31,495 nt of DNA from NCBI GenBank assembly GCA_000697335.1, contig JNEM01013110.1:1-31495 (forward strand), written 5' to 3'. Each line of letters begins with the position of its first letter. Positions within the stretch are counted from its first letter, which is position 1. This DNA comes from Conidiobolus incongruus B7586. Its lineage: Eukaryota; Entomophthoromycota; Entomophthoromycetes; Entomophthorales; Conidiobolaceae. Below, in pieces: positions 14,223-24,275 of this stretch. A model generated the notes under the pieces. It was not told the DNA's origin. It saw only the letters and a list, made by a program, of their open reading frames with translations, and did not search any database. The translations under genes were made by a program, and so were the position numbers.

Positions 14223-17089
14223 ATGACTCAGGGTATTTTGGAATTGAATGTATGCAATAAAATTGATGTCAATAAAACACATTTTAAATAAAAACTAGGA
14301 CGAAAAAGAGTGATTTATTCCCTCAAAAAGTATACCATCTCCACATCATCCAGCAATAATCCGCCCAACAGTAAAGACTACGAAACCTACGAAAAAGACT
14401 TTGCCTATTATAATGAATCGTGACAATTTTCAGAACTGTTAGAAATCAGTTTAAAATTTTTAGAATATTTTAATTAGATTTAACTGAGTTAAGCTTGGAA
14501 AAATACGGAGATTTCACAAAGATTCAATTTAAATGGCTGTTGAAATTTTTTCAATTGGCTCAAGAGAGAGATCATAACGAATTATTGTTAAGGTAGGCTC
14601 CTTGTTATCATGGATTTTGAACAAATGGTTTAATCAAATAGATTTAGCATTATTGAAGCGATTATCGAATATTTTCAAATGTAAATATTATTGATATTTG
14701 ACTCAGTGGAATCTGCTTTATTGAGTCATTTTTTAACCGTGATAATAATGAATATTCGCCTTATAGTGTATCCCATTTAAAAAAATATCTTGAAGCTGCT
14801 AAATCGAATCCCAATCCAGTACCCAAAATTAAAATATCATTTTAGATCTATACTGTGAATGCTTTAAATAATTGGGAAGTTTTTACCTAATGAAATGGTT
14901 AATAAGATTACCCATAGCTACCAACTTATCTCACACCCCAAAGACAAACATTTAGAAGATTTGTCCAAAGCGAAAAGTCATCTTTAAGCCGCGAGATCGA
15001 AATATCTGAAATATTAGACGACAAGAAACACTAATCATTCCACAACTTTTCAAAATTATTATACCACGAAATTTTAATTAATTTGGGACTTGTTTGTTTT
15101 CAGTCGAAATAGGATACATTGGCTCAGGATAGTTTTAAGTTAGTTATTGATATGACTAAAAATAACAGTAATTAATTATATATTGTAAAAATTATGACAA
15201 TTGTATTACTTTGAGAATTTAGATAATTTCAAAAATCTACGAAAAGCTTACGCAAATTTGTGTATCTTATTTAAAACTAAAAAAGAACATCAAAAAGCTC
15301 TCGTAGTAATCCTTTTAACTTAACCATTTATAATGATTACTAAATAATTATATTATTGTGAATTGGAAGCCAAAACCATTAGAAGTAATGATTTGAAAGG
15401 AATTGAGACAGTTCTTTGGGACATGAGTAAGAAATAATTTATTTTAGTATAATTGCCATAGTAATTTTTATGTTTAGTTGATTTATATATTAAATATCAA
15501 AATTGGAAGGGAATTCTGTCGGCTTGTCGTCAATTATCAGGTAATCATATTATTTCTATTTTTTCGAAATTAATTTGATTAGATTTATCCCTCGATCAGC
15601 AGGAGCAAGGACATGTGGATTTAATACAATAGAAAGCTATTATTGCTTAATATTTAATGTATTCTTTAGAATATTGTAAATCAAGCTAGACAAATTCAAA
15701 TGTTTGTTCATAATCTTTCGCAAATATATGGATCAGACTCGGAATCAGAAGATTCTGTGTTAGTTGAGTCTTGTAGATTTTATTGAATATATATTATAAA
15801 AGATATATAATAAACTATAATCTAGAATGAATATCCTCGGCAGATAATAATCAGATGTATTTAAACAAATGTACGATGGTATTGGTATAACCTAATCCCA
15901 ATGTGTTAAATTGGATTGACCATTTATTCGATAAAACTTCTAATATACAACCCAATTTCAGCGGACAAGGTAATAACCATATACGATTTTAGTTCCATGT
16001 AATAAATAATCACAATTTATTTAAGGCTGGACCTGTCAAGATTTCTTAGCATTATGTTCAATTTTGGAGTACCCTATTCCAGAATCATATTTCTCCCAAC
16101 TCAATCTCAGTCGAAACTCCATTGACGACCATTGTATAGAATTAAACTTTCAATCTACCAAAGTTCTAGAAATTTTACAATCTTTAGATTTAAGCTCTAC
16201 TTTAATTTCTTGAAAACTTCTGTTAACTACATTGAAAGCAGGGTTATTAAACAATTCTAAGCATTTAAGATACATTAATTTAGGTGACACAAAGATTGGA
16301 GGTCAATGATAACGATATTATTAAAATTATTGAAATTTTTTCATCAATTAAATTATTTAGTTTTATCTGATACCAGGGTTCTTTTCGATAATTTGAGATT
16401 TACTGGTAATTTGACTAATATCAAATATATTCCTAATTCAATATTTATACTTAATAATTAAAGATTATATCCATTTTCAAACAAATTCCGGTATATTTCT
16501 AGAATTTGAAATAGAGTTAGTTGGTAACTAAATATCCAATTCAGCCAATTTAAGCAAATATTTAAATATTATCAATAACTTTGAACCTATCTTTTATAAA
16601 ATGCACTAATTAGTCATTTTACAAATTATGCAAATTCTTTACCAAATGCACCAAGTAATTATTATCATTATATGGCGGTCACGATCATTTTTTACAACTA
16701 TGGTCTCTAGGCTTCAGCATATTGATACTTCTAACGATCGATTTAAATCTAGTACTTTAACGGAAGAAGGTGATAATTTAAATATTGAATGGCAGCAACT
16801 TAAGCATATTAATTTATCTCATACTAATATTAAATACCAAAGTAAATTCTACAACTTCAACAAATTATTGTCAATTATATAGACAGATTTTCTAGAATTG
16901 AGAGACTTTCTAACCTTATTAGATTCAAAAATTTTATCCAATATGACTATTTATATTATAGAATGCATTCAAGGAGATCAATTAAAAGGTAAATGGAAAT
17001 TGACTAGCTTAACAACTAATAATATTAGCCATTATCATGTAAATTTGATTGATGATCAATCCTTCTCAAATTTAAATATTATTATGTAA
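14223..17089 (+). pseudogene. decayed TONSL (Tonsoku-like) gene: TPR part then LRR part
   Basis: TONSL helps replication-fork repair by homologous recombination with MMS22L and reads new histones. Here only pieces are open. 14474-14592 reads LEKYGDFTKIQFKWLLKF then FQLAQERDHNELLLR, matching the N-terminal TPR region (human [20 protein letters not shown]). Near 15060 comes LYHEILINLGLVCFQ (human RLYLNLGLTFES), followed by AYANLCILFKTKKEHQKAL and YCELEAKTIRSNDLKGIE. An acidic stretch GSDSESEDSVLVES lies near 15740. From about 16025 leucine-rich repeats follow (SQLNLSRNSIDD, LRYINLGDTKIGG), with open frames to 17089. Breaks include stops at 14421, 14471, 15110, 16211 and 16307, and a lost acceptor near 15350 (TAT where TAG is expected). 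Other introns still look normal. No ankyrin repeats are seen between the TPR and LRR parts. Sequencing error alone is unlikely, since both stops and splice sites are affected. Confidence 0.72.
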
Positions 17090-17237
17090 ATCCAAATAAA
17101 ATGATCAAATATTTATATTATAATATGATTTACTTTTTATTATTTTCATAGTTTATGATATTATTCTTTTCAAAGCTACCTGAGAATTACTTTACATTTA
17201 ATAAATGTAAATAAAGTATAAAAAAGATTTTCAAGTT

Positions 17238-18176
17238 ATGATTGAATTTATAACAATTTCCAAAATGACAAAATTTTTATTTCATTTTAATGAAGCATGG
17301 AAAGAAATTTATGCTCATTTGGAAAGATTGAACTTGGGCTTACAAGGTAAATGTTGTAATATTTTGCAAGTTTATGAATTAATTTGAGTTAGAATCAAGT
17401 TTAAAACCTATTCAATATTCAGTAATTATAATATAATCACAAATTGCATAATTTTATAAATACAATATTAAATAGGATTTTTGGAGTTCGGATAAGAAAA
17501 TTGGTATTTTATTATTTCCAATTTATAATAAAGAAGATTTTAATAGTTTTTGGTCGAATGTTCAGCCAAAGTAAATCAATATTAAATTTTTAAATGAACA
17601 ATATTAATTCAAAATAGATTAACTTTATTATCAAAACAAATGATTCGAAGATTTGCAATGGTTCCGATATTTGGTAATTATGAAGAATGCTTTACACAAA
17701 TTCAATTCAAGTAAAAAAATATTTATTAATCATTGATTTTGTTTATTAATTTGAAAGATTGATTCACGAAAAATTGGATGTTGAACTCATCTTTGTATCA
17801 AGTCATTTTCAAGCTTCTAGCTTTATAGCCAAAATATTTAATGAGTATCAAATTATTAATCATGTAATCAAATTTGATAATAAAATATAAAATTTTATTA
17901 AACATTATATAGGAAATGAAACATATAAAAATGGATCAAAATCAAATCAATCTAACATTAAAGAATAGCTTAGAAATTAATAATGATAGAGGTAAATAAA
18001 TTTAAGATCTGAGATATATATTAATAAAATATTTAGATATATTTGTTTTAAAAAATGAACTCAAAACAATAGAAAATATATTAAATGCGCCTGAAGGATT
18101 GCTTGAAAGTTTACCTATAGATCAAGATACTATAGATGCCATTTTAAGTTTTAGAGATGGTGATTTTATCATTTGA
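17238..18176 (+). CDS. SPO16/ERCC1-like protein with XPF-type core and degenerate HhH
   Basis: An intact spliced gene: 17238-17346, 17393-17421, 17476-17570, 17618-17710, 17758-17863, 17913-17991 and 18037-18176, 651 bases, 216 residues, every junction in phase. The pattern fits the catalytically dead XPF/ERCC1 fold. A strand-helix opening (FLFHFNEAWKEIYAHLERL) is followed by IGILLFPI, then RRFAMVPIFGNYEECFTQIQ, then VELIFVSSHFQASSFIAKIF, and an HhH-like end (ILNAPEGLLESLPI, then DAILSFRD) without the usual Gly-x-Gly hairpin. Human SPO16 (C1orf146) has the same order (SFLVLSAALHGPEEWKLMF, then LRILPVHNTVNAINLM), as does the ERCC1 centre. SPO16 pairs with SHOC1/ZIP2 to bind branched DNA and promote meiotic crossovers. 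FAAP24 or ERCC1/RAD10 are alternatives. ERCC1 is less likely because the terminal HhH is so degenerate. No ERKx3D nuclease motif is present. Confidence 0.62.
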
Positions 18177-18413
18177 AAAATGTTTAATCACAAAAATACA
18201 TTAATTAAATTCAGTTGAATTTAAACCCATAATTTCATCAAATAAAATTACCATATTAATATTTATTAACTCCATACTTTAATATTACAAAACATCGGTA
18301 AATATCTAATTCTAAATAAATTTAATTTTTAATCTAAATAAGTAAATATAATAATATATTAAGCTATAAATTTATGATAAATCTGACTTTATTAATAATA
18401 GAAATTTGATCCG

Positions 18414-19321
18414 ATGTCTTTGAGAAGATTAGTTCAAGCTGCTACTCCATTGAAAGTAAAAATAAAATCAATTCTTTTTTCAAGTCAACTTATTATTTTT
18501 TTAGAACACTATTTGTAATAGTGGTAATAGATTAACTATTAACCGTGGTGTCGCTACGTAAGAAATTGTTTAATATTTGTCATTTTCTCAAAACTAAAGA
18601 TTTTTTAGCTCTGGTTTCAACCCTTTAGCTGAACTTCCTCCTCTTGGACCCGATGAAAATGCCCAAGATCCCACTCAAAAGAACGATCCTTTATTTTTGC
18701 GTATGCTATAATATTTATTACATTTAATTTATCTCTAATTATTTTTTAGCCCCTCTACAAGTTAAACCCACCCATGGTTTTGTCTCTTGTAATTTACACT
18801 TCAGAAGTTATTATACCGATTCAATGGATTTCTATATTGACTTTGCCAGAAGAGCTGCTCATGCCCTAAATATTCCTTGCTCTGGACCCATTCCTTTAAA
18901 GACACAAGTTGAAAGATGGGCAGTTCCCAAGTCTCCTTTCATTCATAAAAAAGTCCAACAAGTTTTCGAAAGAAAAACTCATAAAAGATTTATTCAAATC
19001 AAGGATGCTCACCCTGAATCTCTCAAATTCCTTTTAGATTATTTATTGGAAAATAATCCTCCCGGTTTGGGCATGAGAGTTTACACTTATCAATTTGAAG
19101 ATGCTGATGCTGTCATCAACCAACTTGAAAAGCAGCAAAAAGTCAAATTATCTGATCCTACACCTAAGCCTAAGCTCTTAGCCGATAAGATTCTCGAAGA
19201 GTTGAAGAAGAATCCCAACCAAAGTATCGAAACTCTCGGTCAAGAACTTTACAAGAAAATGTTTAATGCTGAATTACCCGATTTCTATCCCTTACGCAAA
19301 GTTAAAAAGCAAAAGAAATAA
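18414..19321 (+). CDS. mitochondrial small-subunit ribosomal protein uS10m
   Basis: Component of the mitoribosome small subunit head (bacterial S10, yeast Rsm10). Four exons: 18414-18455, 18505-18557, 18609-18700 and 18750-19321, 759 bases, 252 residues. The N-terminus (MSLRRLVQAATPLK, then NRGVAT) is basic and without acidic residues, as for a mitochondrial presequence. The S10 domain starts near residue 80 with VSCNLHFRSYYTDSMDFYID, then HALNIPCSGPIPLKT and the RWAVPKSPFIHKKVQQVFER region that is the strongest S10 signature (family WTVLRSPHVNKKSREQFE-like). A C-terminal extension of about 70 residues after the S10 fold is Lys-rich and ends KKQKK, a mitochondrial feature. It starts 237 bases after the SPO16-like gene, so the intergenic spacer is short for this window. 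Confidence 0.94.
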
Positions 19322-19909
19322 CTTCTAAATAGATATATCTAATCATTAAGTTTACTATTTATAATCTATCATTTTGAATTATTGTATTTATATTGGATTC
19401 AATCTTCAAAATTATTTGAATATTATTGTTATTTAATAATGAAATATACTATATGAAACTATAGTATATTATATCTACTATAACCTAAATCAAATCATTC
19501 ATTAAATCACTTTGAATTTGACATCGAATGTATTTTATTCAACTTCTATAACCATATTAAACATAATATTTTAATTTTTATTATCCAATTAAAATTAATC
19601 AACCTGGTATTGTTCTAAACTAATAATTAGTTATAGTTAATATTTGTAATCTAACTTTTTGTTATATAATATATTTAGTTAATATTAGTATCATTTGTAA
19701 TTTTAACGTTACTATCTTAAATATTTGATAAACACAGGTAACTGAGTATCAAAATAATTTATTTTATTTTTTATCCATCAAACTGATAGATACTTTTCAA
19801 TATTTGTTTTATAATTGAATTGCAAATTAATATTCTAATTGAGTTGTAGTAAATAATAGTTGAAATATGTTAAAATATTAATTAAAAATAATAATATGAA
19901 TTAATATTG
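19322..19909. other. AT-rich spacer between uS10m and tRNA-Asp
   Basis: About 590 bases with no supportable gene. It holds the uS10m 3' end. The complementary words ACTATAG and CTATAGT near 19460-19480 could form a small hairpin but are too short to call. Confidence 0.5.
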
Positions 19910-19925
19910 AAAAAATAGATTAAAA
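19910..19925 (-). terminator. RNA polymerase III terminator of tRNA-Asp
   Basis: On the minus strand, four T (19922-19925) directly follow the tRNA 3' end and a second run of six T lies at 19910-19915. This is a normal Pol III stop with a back-up. Confidence 0.8.
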
Positions 19926-19997
19926 CTCTCCGACTGGGAATTGAACCCAGGTCACCCGCGTGACAGGCGGGGATACTCACCACTATACTATCGAAGA
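19926..19997 (-). tRNA. tRNA-Asp, anticodon GUC
   Basis: Read on the minus strand the gene begins TCTTCGATAGTATAGTGG and folds as a full cloverleaf. The 7-bp acceptor stem has one G-U pair (TCTTCGA with TCGGAGA). The D arm carries GTATAGTGGTGAGTA, the anticodon stem is CCCGC/GCGGG around CTGTCAC with anticodon GTC (its complement at 19962-19964), and the T arm is TGGGTTCAATTCCCA with loop TTCAATT. Box A and box B are intact and there is no intron. CCA is not encoded, as expected for a nuclear gene. It is close to the eukaryotic consensus tRNA-Asp, and its high GC content stands out from the flanks. Confidence 0.97.
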
Positions 19998-20615
19998 TTG
20001 ATAATGTGTTACAAAGTTTATTATTATTTTATATTTAACTTTTAACTAATATTTTCTCTGATATTTATTTTTGTTTTTACAAATGTTATTATTTTCCTAC
20101 TATTCATCATTTTATATCTTTCAACATGCTCCAAATTAAATTATATTAATTTTAAATCATATCTTATCTCTTTAAAATCCATAATCCAACATAATATATT
20201 AATACCAAATTCAATACAGTTAAAAATCTAAAATCATTTAACTATGACAAATATGATTGATTCATTGATCAAAATTAATTTTAACCTTTGACTAATTATA
20301 GATAAGATTATTATATAGATCCATCATAATTAAAATTTGGATATTTAAAAACTACTTGGGAGTAATTGAATGATTCTAATTGAAATGAACATAATTTTAA
20401 AGTATTTTTGAAATATTTATTAAGCACTATTTAATAATTAACTTTCAAATTTGAAATGAATAAACCCATAAAGTAATCATATATTGATTTAGTTAATAAA
20501 TTTGATTGTAAGTAATGATGAGATAATTAAAATAGAATTAAATATTTAAAATTAAATATCAATATTTTAAAATTACATAAATAACTAATAATTCTGAATT
20601 TTTATTTAAATTACA
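19998..20615. other. AT-rich spacer upstream of tRNA-Asp and MSS51
   Basis: About 620 bases between divergent transcription units. No frame or RNA gene can be supported. The immediate MSS51 leader is A/T only, without a distinctive TATA box. Confidence 0.55.
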
Positions 20616-21957
20616 ATGTGTTCAAGATTAATAACAAATTCTATTCGAAGCCGATCTCTATTTAAAATTAATCAAATCAATTGTTCTACCATTCACACCA
20701 ATCGTCCGAACTACTTTTTCTCATTTTTCAAAAAGAAGGAAGTTAAAAATGTAGAGCCTGATAATAGAGTATTACAACCTGATAATTTGTTTCATCCTTG
20801 GTCTAAATCTCCTTTTCAAGATCTTGTTAGTAGGGATAAAATGATTAAAGATTATGGTAATTGTCCTGTTTGTCTTGAACACGGTGAACATTCCACTTCT
20901 AAACCCAAGCTTACTTACGAATGTCCAGACTGTGGCTTTACTACTCATTGCAGTGAAGCTCATTATCAACAAGATATTGAAAGACATCGTGAAGTTTGTG
21001 GTCAATTGAGGGAAATCAATGAGGATGAACATGATTTAAGATCCCAAAGACCTTTCCCCGAGTTTCAATTTCCCAAAACCCAACTCCCTGACGCTGTTGT
21101 GAACTTTTCCAATTGGGACACCTTTTTTATTACTCGTAATTTCAAACATGTTGAGGACGATAGATCTATGCGTCATGTTACAAAACCCCTCTCCTACCCA
21201 TTGACAATTGCTTCAGTTCTCCACCAATACTCTCCCTATTTGCTTGATAAGGGTTTGACATATGAGGGTGTCAAATCACTTTCAGGTAATTATTTTATTT
21301 TATTTTATCATTTCAACATTTTGAATTAATAATTTAATAGCTATCAAATATACCATCGAGTCATCCTCCCAAATCAATTCCAATAACCAACGCGTTATTG
21401 AGCAAATTCGAGTATTCATACTTGGAGCAAGAGCTGAATCACAGCTCCCACCTCAAATTTACCAGCAGATCAACTACCTCTTCCCTCAAACACCCTTCCA
21501 TCTTTACTTCATTGGCCCTGAAGCTATCGATTCTCAAGGGCAATCTGGCAAATTCCCCATTACAGGCTTATTAACACTCTCTTTCCACAACGAAAAGTTC
21601 CACGACTTCTACGACAAGTTCGTCCCCTTCGATCCCTACCGCGATATCTTCTTCCTCTTTAGTCCCGGTATCGGCTACCCCACTGAGAAGGACAATTGGA
21701 AGCCCACTATTGATCTCTTATTAGAGACAAAGTGCCCTATCATCATCACCAGCTACAACCAACAAGATCAAGATTCCGATGTCAAGACACTTATTGAGAA
21801 CCACGGCAAAGAGATGGACTGGCTATTGCCACCCCAGCTGAATAAATTCAGGAGTATGAAACTGGACTACAATTTGGAGGATTTAACTTCCGTAATTCAA
21901 TCCAACTACGGTATCATGGGTATTAGAGGAAAACGTTATGAAGTTGCAAGATCTTAA
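20616..21957 (+). CDS. MSS51: MSS51-like mitochondrial protein with MYND-type zinc finger
   Basis: In yeast Mss51 activates COX1 mRNA translation and couples it to cytochrome c oxidase assembly at the inner membrane. Two exons, 20616-21285 and 21341-21957, 1287 bases, 428 residues, near yeast Mss51 (436). Residues 1-40 are Arg/Lys-rich with no acids, fitting a mitochondrial presequence. A MYND-like finger lies at about 83-128: C83-x2-C86, C103-x2-C106, C112, H116, H124 and C128. Two of these pairs are CP-x-C (CPVC, CPDC). Cys-Pro dipeptides are also the heme-sensing element described in the yeast protein, though whether these are the same sites is not clear. The C-terminal half has the family features QLPPQIYQQINYLFP, FHLYFIGPE and DIFFLFSPGIGYP. 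An animal-type MSS51/ZMYND17 is the alternative. It converges with CBF5. Confidence 0.88.
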
Positions 21958-22646
21958 ATTTAATATTCAACATATGATTATTAATGTTAATTAACCATCA
22001 TCAATCAAAATTTTATATATTCAAACAATAAATATAGTTAAATATAATGAAATTCATTCTTACTATACAATTACAGTTTCAGAAGTTCACGTCATATATT
22101 CTTTTAAAAATTCAACTTCTATTGCATATGGAATATAAAATATCGAGTTTAATTTATTATTTCTATCAAATCCAATATATATGTGTTTGTGCGTGTGTTA
22201 ATTATTTATTAAAACTTTAAATTAGTGTTATATTATTAAAACCAAAATTCAAAAACAATCCAAGAAAAATTTACTAGTATAAAAACAATCAACTCAAATA
22301 TCGATTAACTTTATGTAAGAGTTATGGTACTTTAATATCATTTTAATATTGATATTCCATATCAAATAATCTATTTAAATTATATATCATATATATATTA
22401 TCATGGAAATACAACATATGTAATTTTATGAATTATCAACAATAATTATCATAAATTCGAAATATTGATTAATAAATATATTATATTAGAGGAATATTCA
22501 AATAATATTATATGATAACAATATTAAATACAAATGAGTTTAATTAATCAAAAAGGATTTATTGAATGAAAATATCTAATATGACATTAAACTATATGTA
22601 AGCAGCAATTTAAATGGTTATAGTGTATTTAATCTATGATCAGGAT
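21958..22646. other. convergent spacer, MSS51 / CBF5
   Basis: About 690 bases between the 3' ends of MSS51 (+) and CBF5 (-). It includes a short (TG)n-like stretch near 22180-22200 (TGTGTTTGTGCGTGTG), unusual in this composition. Otherwise it is AT-rich with no gene. Confidence 0.55.
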
Positions 22647-24275
22647 CTATTCTTTCTTGGACTTCTTGGAAGAAGGAGCAGAATCGTCTTCGTTTTCACG
22701 CTTTTCCTTCTTCTCTTTCTTTTCCTTCTTTTCTTTCTTCTCCTTCTTCTCCTTCTTTTCCTTCTTTTCCTTGACAGGAGATTCAGTGGCAGCAGGGGCG
22801 GCAGCGGGTGTTGATTGAACTTCTTGGATTAAGGGTTGAGCGGGAGCAGCGGTGGCAGCGTCAGTACCGTTGAAGGACTTATAATGATTCAACCAGTCAT
22901 CGGGAGTTTGGTCGTTCTTATTACCATATTTGTCGAGCTTGCCTTGTTTGATCAAAGACTTCTTCTTTTGGGCAACAGGTCCCAAACCCCAGCGGCGGGG
23001 GTAGGTGTCACGTTCCATGATGACACGCTTGATCTTAGCAACAACACCGTGGTCAACAGTGGCCATGACGGCAGTGGTCATCTGAGCAATACCCAAAGCA
23101 ATAGCTTCACCCTTAGTGGTCATTAAGACAACTTCGTCACCAACTTCAATACCGGCTTCGTATCTGAGTAAACCGGGAGTCATAAATTTAGCACCATAAC
23201 AGATGGAGTTAACAGCGGAATCCTTGACAACAATACGCTTGTAACCAACTAAAAGGGATTCTAAGGGACGGATGACACGACGAAGGTAAGATTCATCCTT
23301 GGTGTTGTCGTAAACCCATTGGGCATCCAAAACATCGTGCATGGTAACCATGTCATCTTCTTCAGAGAGGGCACCAGAGCGGACACGACGAAGTTCTTGC
23401 ATGTGACCACCAACCTTGAGAAGGAGGCCCAAGTGAACACAGAGGGTACGGATATAGGTACCAGCTTCACAGCTGACCCAGAAGACACCCAAGTGACGGT
23501 CGTTGTCAAATTCAAGTAATTTGGATTCGTGAATGGTACGAATACGGAGTTGACGCTTGACAGCGGAAATAAGAGGTGGTCTTTGGAAAAGAGCACCAGT
23601 CAAAGTTTCAATAGCCTATTATAATAAAACTAGTTAATTTTACATAATATTATAAAATTTGATTTAAACTCACTCTGTGCATATCCTTTTCATTTTCTAA
23701 AGCATCGTGCAATCTAACGACAGCAACGTATTCTTTACCTATAAACAAAAACCAGCGAATTAATAATGATAATTTTAAAATTTTCAAATTGAGAAATTAC
23801 CAGCGCCTTGTTGGGATTTGACAAGTCGAGTAGCACGGTCAATACAGACGATAAGACAGCCGGTAACTTTAGGATCGAGAGTACCACTGTGACCAGTTTT
23901 TTCGACTCTTAAGATACGACGGATCCAGGCGACGACTTCGTGGGAAGAGGGGTTAGCGGGCTTATCCAAGTTAATAACACCATATCTATGGTAAAAAGAA
24001 ATATGAGTATTTCCATTGAATTTCATATTGTCAAGATAAAAATTACCTAACATAGTTGTGGAGATCTCTCTTTAATGGAGAAGAACCGGAAGGAATGGGG
24101 GTGTAGTGACCAGTACGAACCAAAAGTTTATCGTAGTTCTAAACAAAAGAAATGAGTAAAGAAGTCAAAAGTATAAATAAGTAGACAATACTTTTAAAAG
24201 TAAGGGCCATTCGGAAGTATCGGGACCTTTAGCTTGAGCTTCGGGTTTAATCATATAATCAACGTTATTAGACAT
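22647..24275 (-). CDS. CBF5: CBF5/dyskerin, pseudouridine synthase of H/ACA snoRNPs
   Basis: Catalytic subunit of H/ACA RNPs, which turn selected uridines of rRNA and snRNA into pseudouridine in the nucleolus. Five exons on the minus strand: 24192-24275, 24047-24138, 23801-23985, 23674-23738 and 22647-23615, 1395 bases, 464 residues (yeast 483, human 514). The N-terminal dyskerin segment is followed by [18 protein letters not shown] and the TruB catalytic motif [12 protein letters not shown], with the catalytic Asp at about 96 (yeast D95). [20 protein letters not shown] and the RRVRSGAL motif come next, then a PUA domain from about 265 ([16 protein letters not shown], then YPRRWGLG). The last 60 residues carry an Ala/Pro-rich linker and a Lys/Glu repeat, like the KKE/D tail of yeast Cbf5. 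Frames on the opposite strand of this gene are shadows. Confidence 0.97.
22700..22772 (-). repeat. polypurine tract (AAG/GAG codons) in the CBF5 tail
   Basis: On the coding strand this is an almost pure purine run of AAG, AAA and GAG/GAA codons encoding the Lys/Glu tail, and on the plus strand a TTCTCC/TTCCTT pyrimidine tract. It matches in pattern the purine tract at about 10590-10650 in RPA43. Such tracts slip easily and may form triplex structures. Confidence 0.8.

Noticed and set aside
14301-16310. Stop codon reassignment as the cause of the many in-frame stops
   Set aside because: All neighbouring genes use TAA or TGA as normal stops and show no in-frame stops, and the relic has also lost splice sites.
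22614-23519. Plus-strand frames across CBF5
   Set aside because: They are shadows of the well-supported minus-strand CBF5 gene. The Phe/Leu/Ser runs mirror its Lys/Glu tract.
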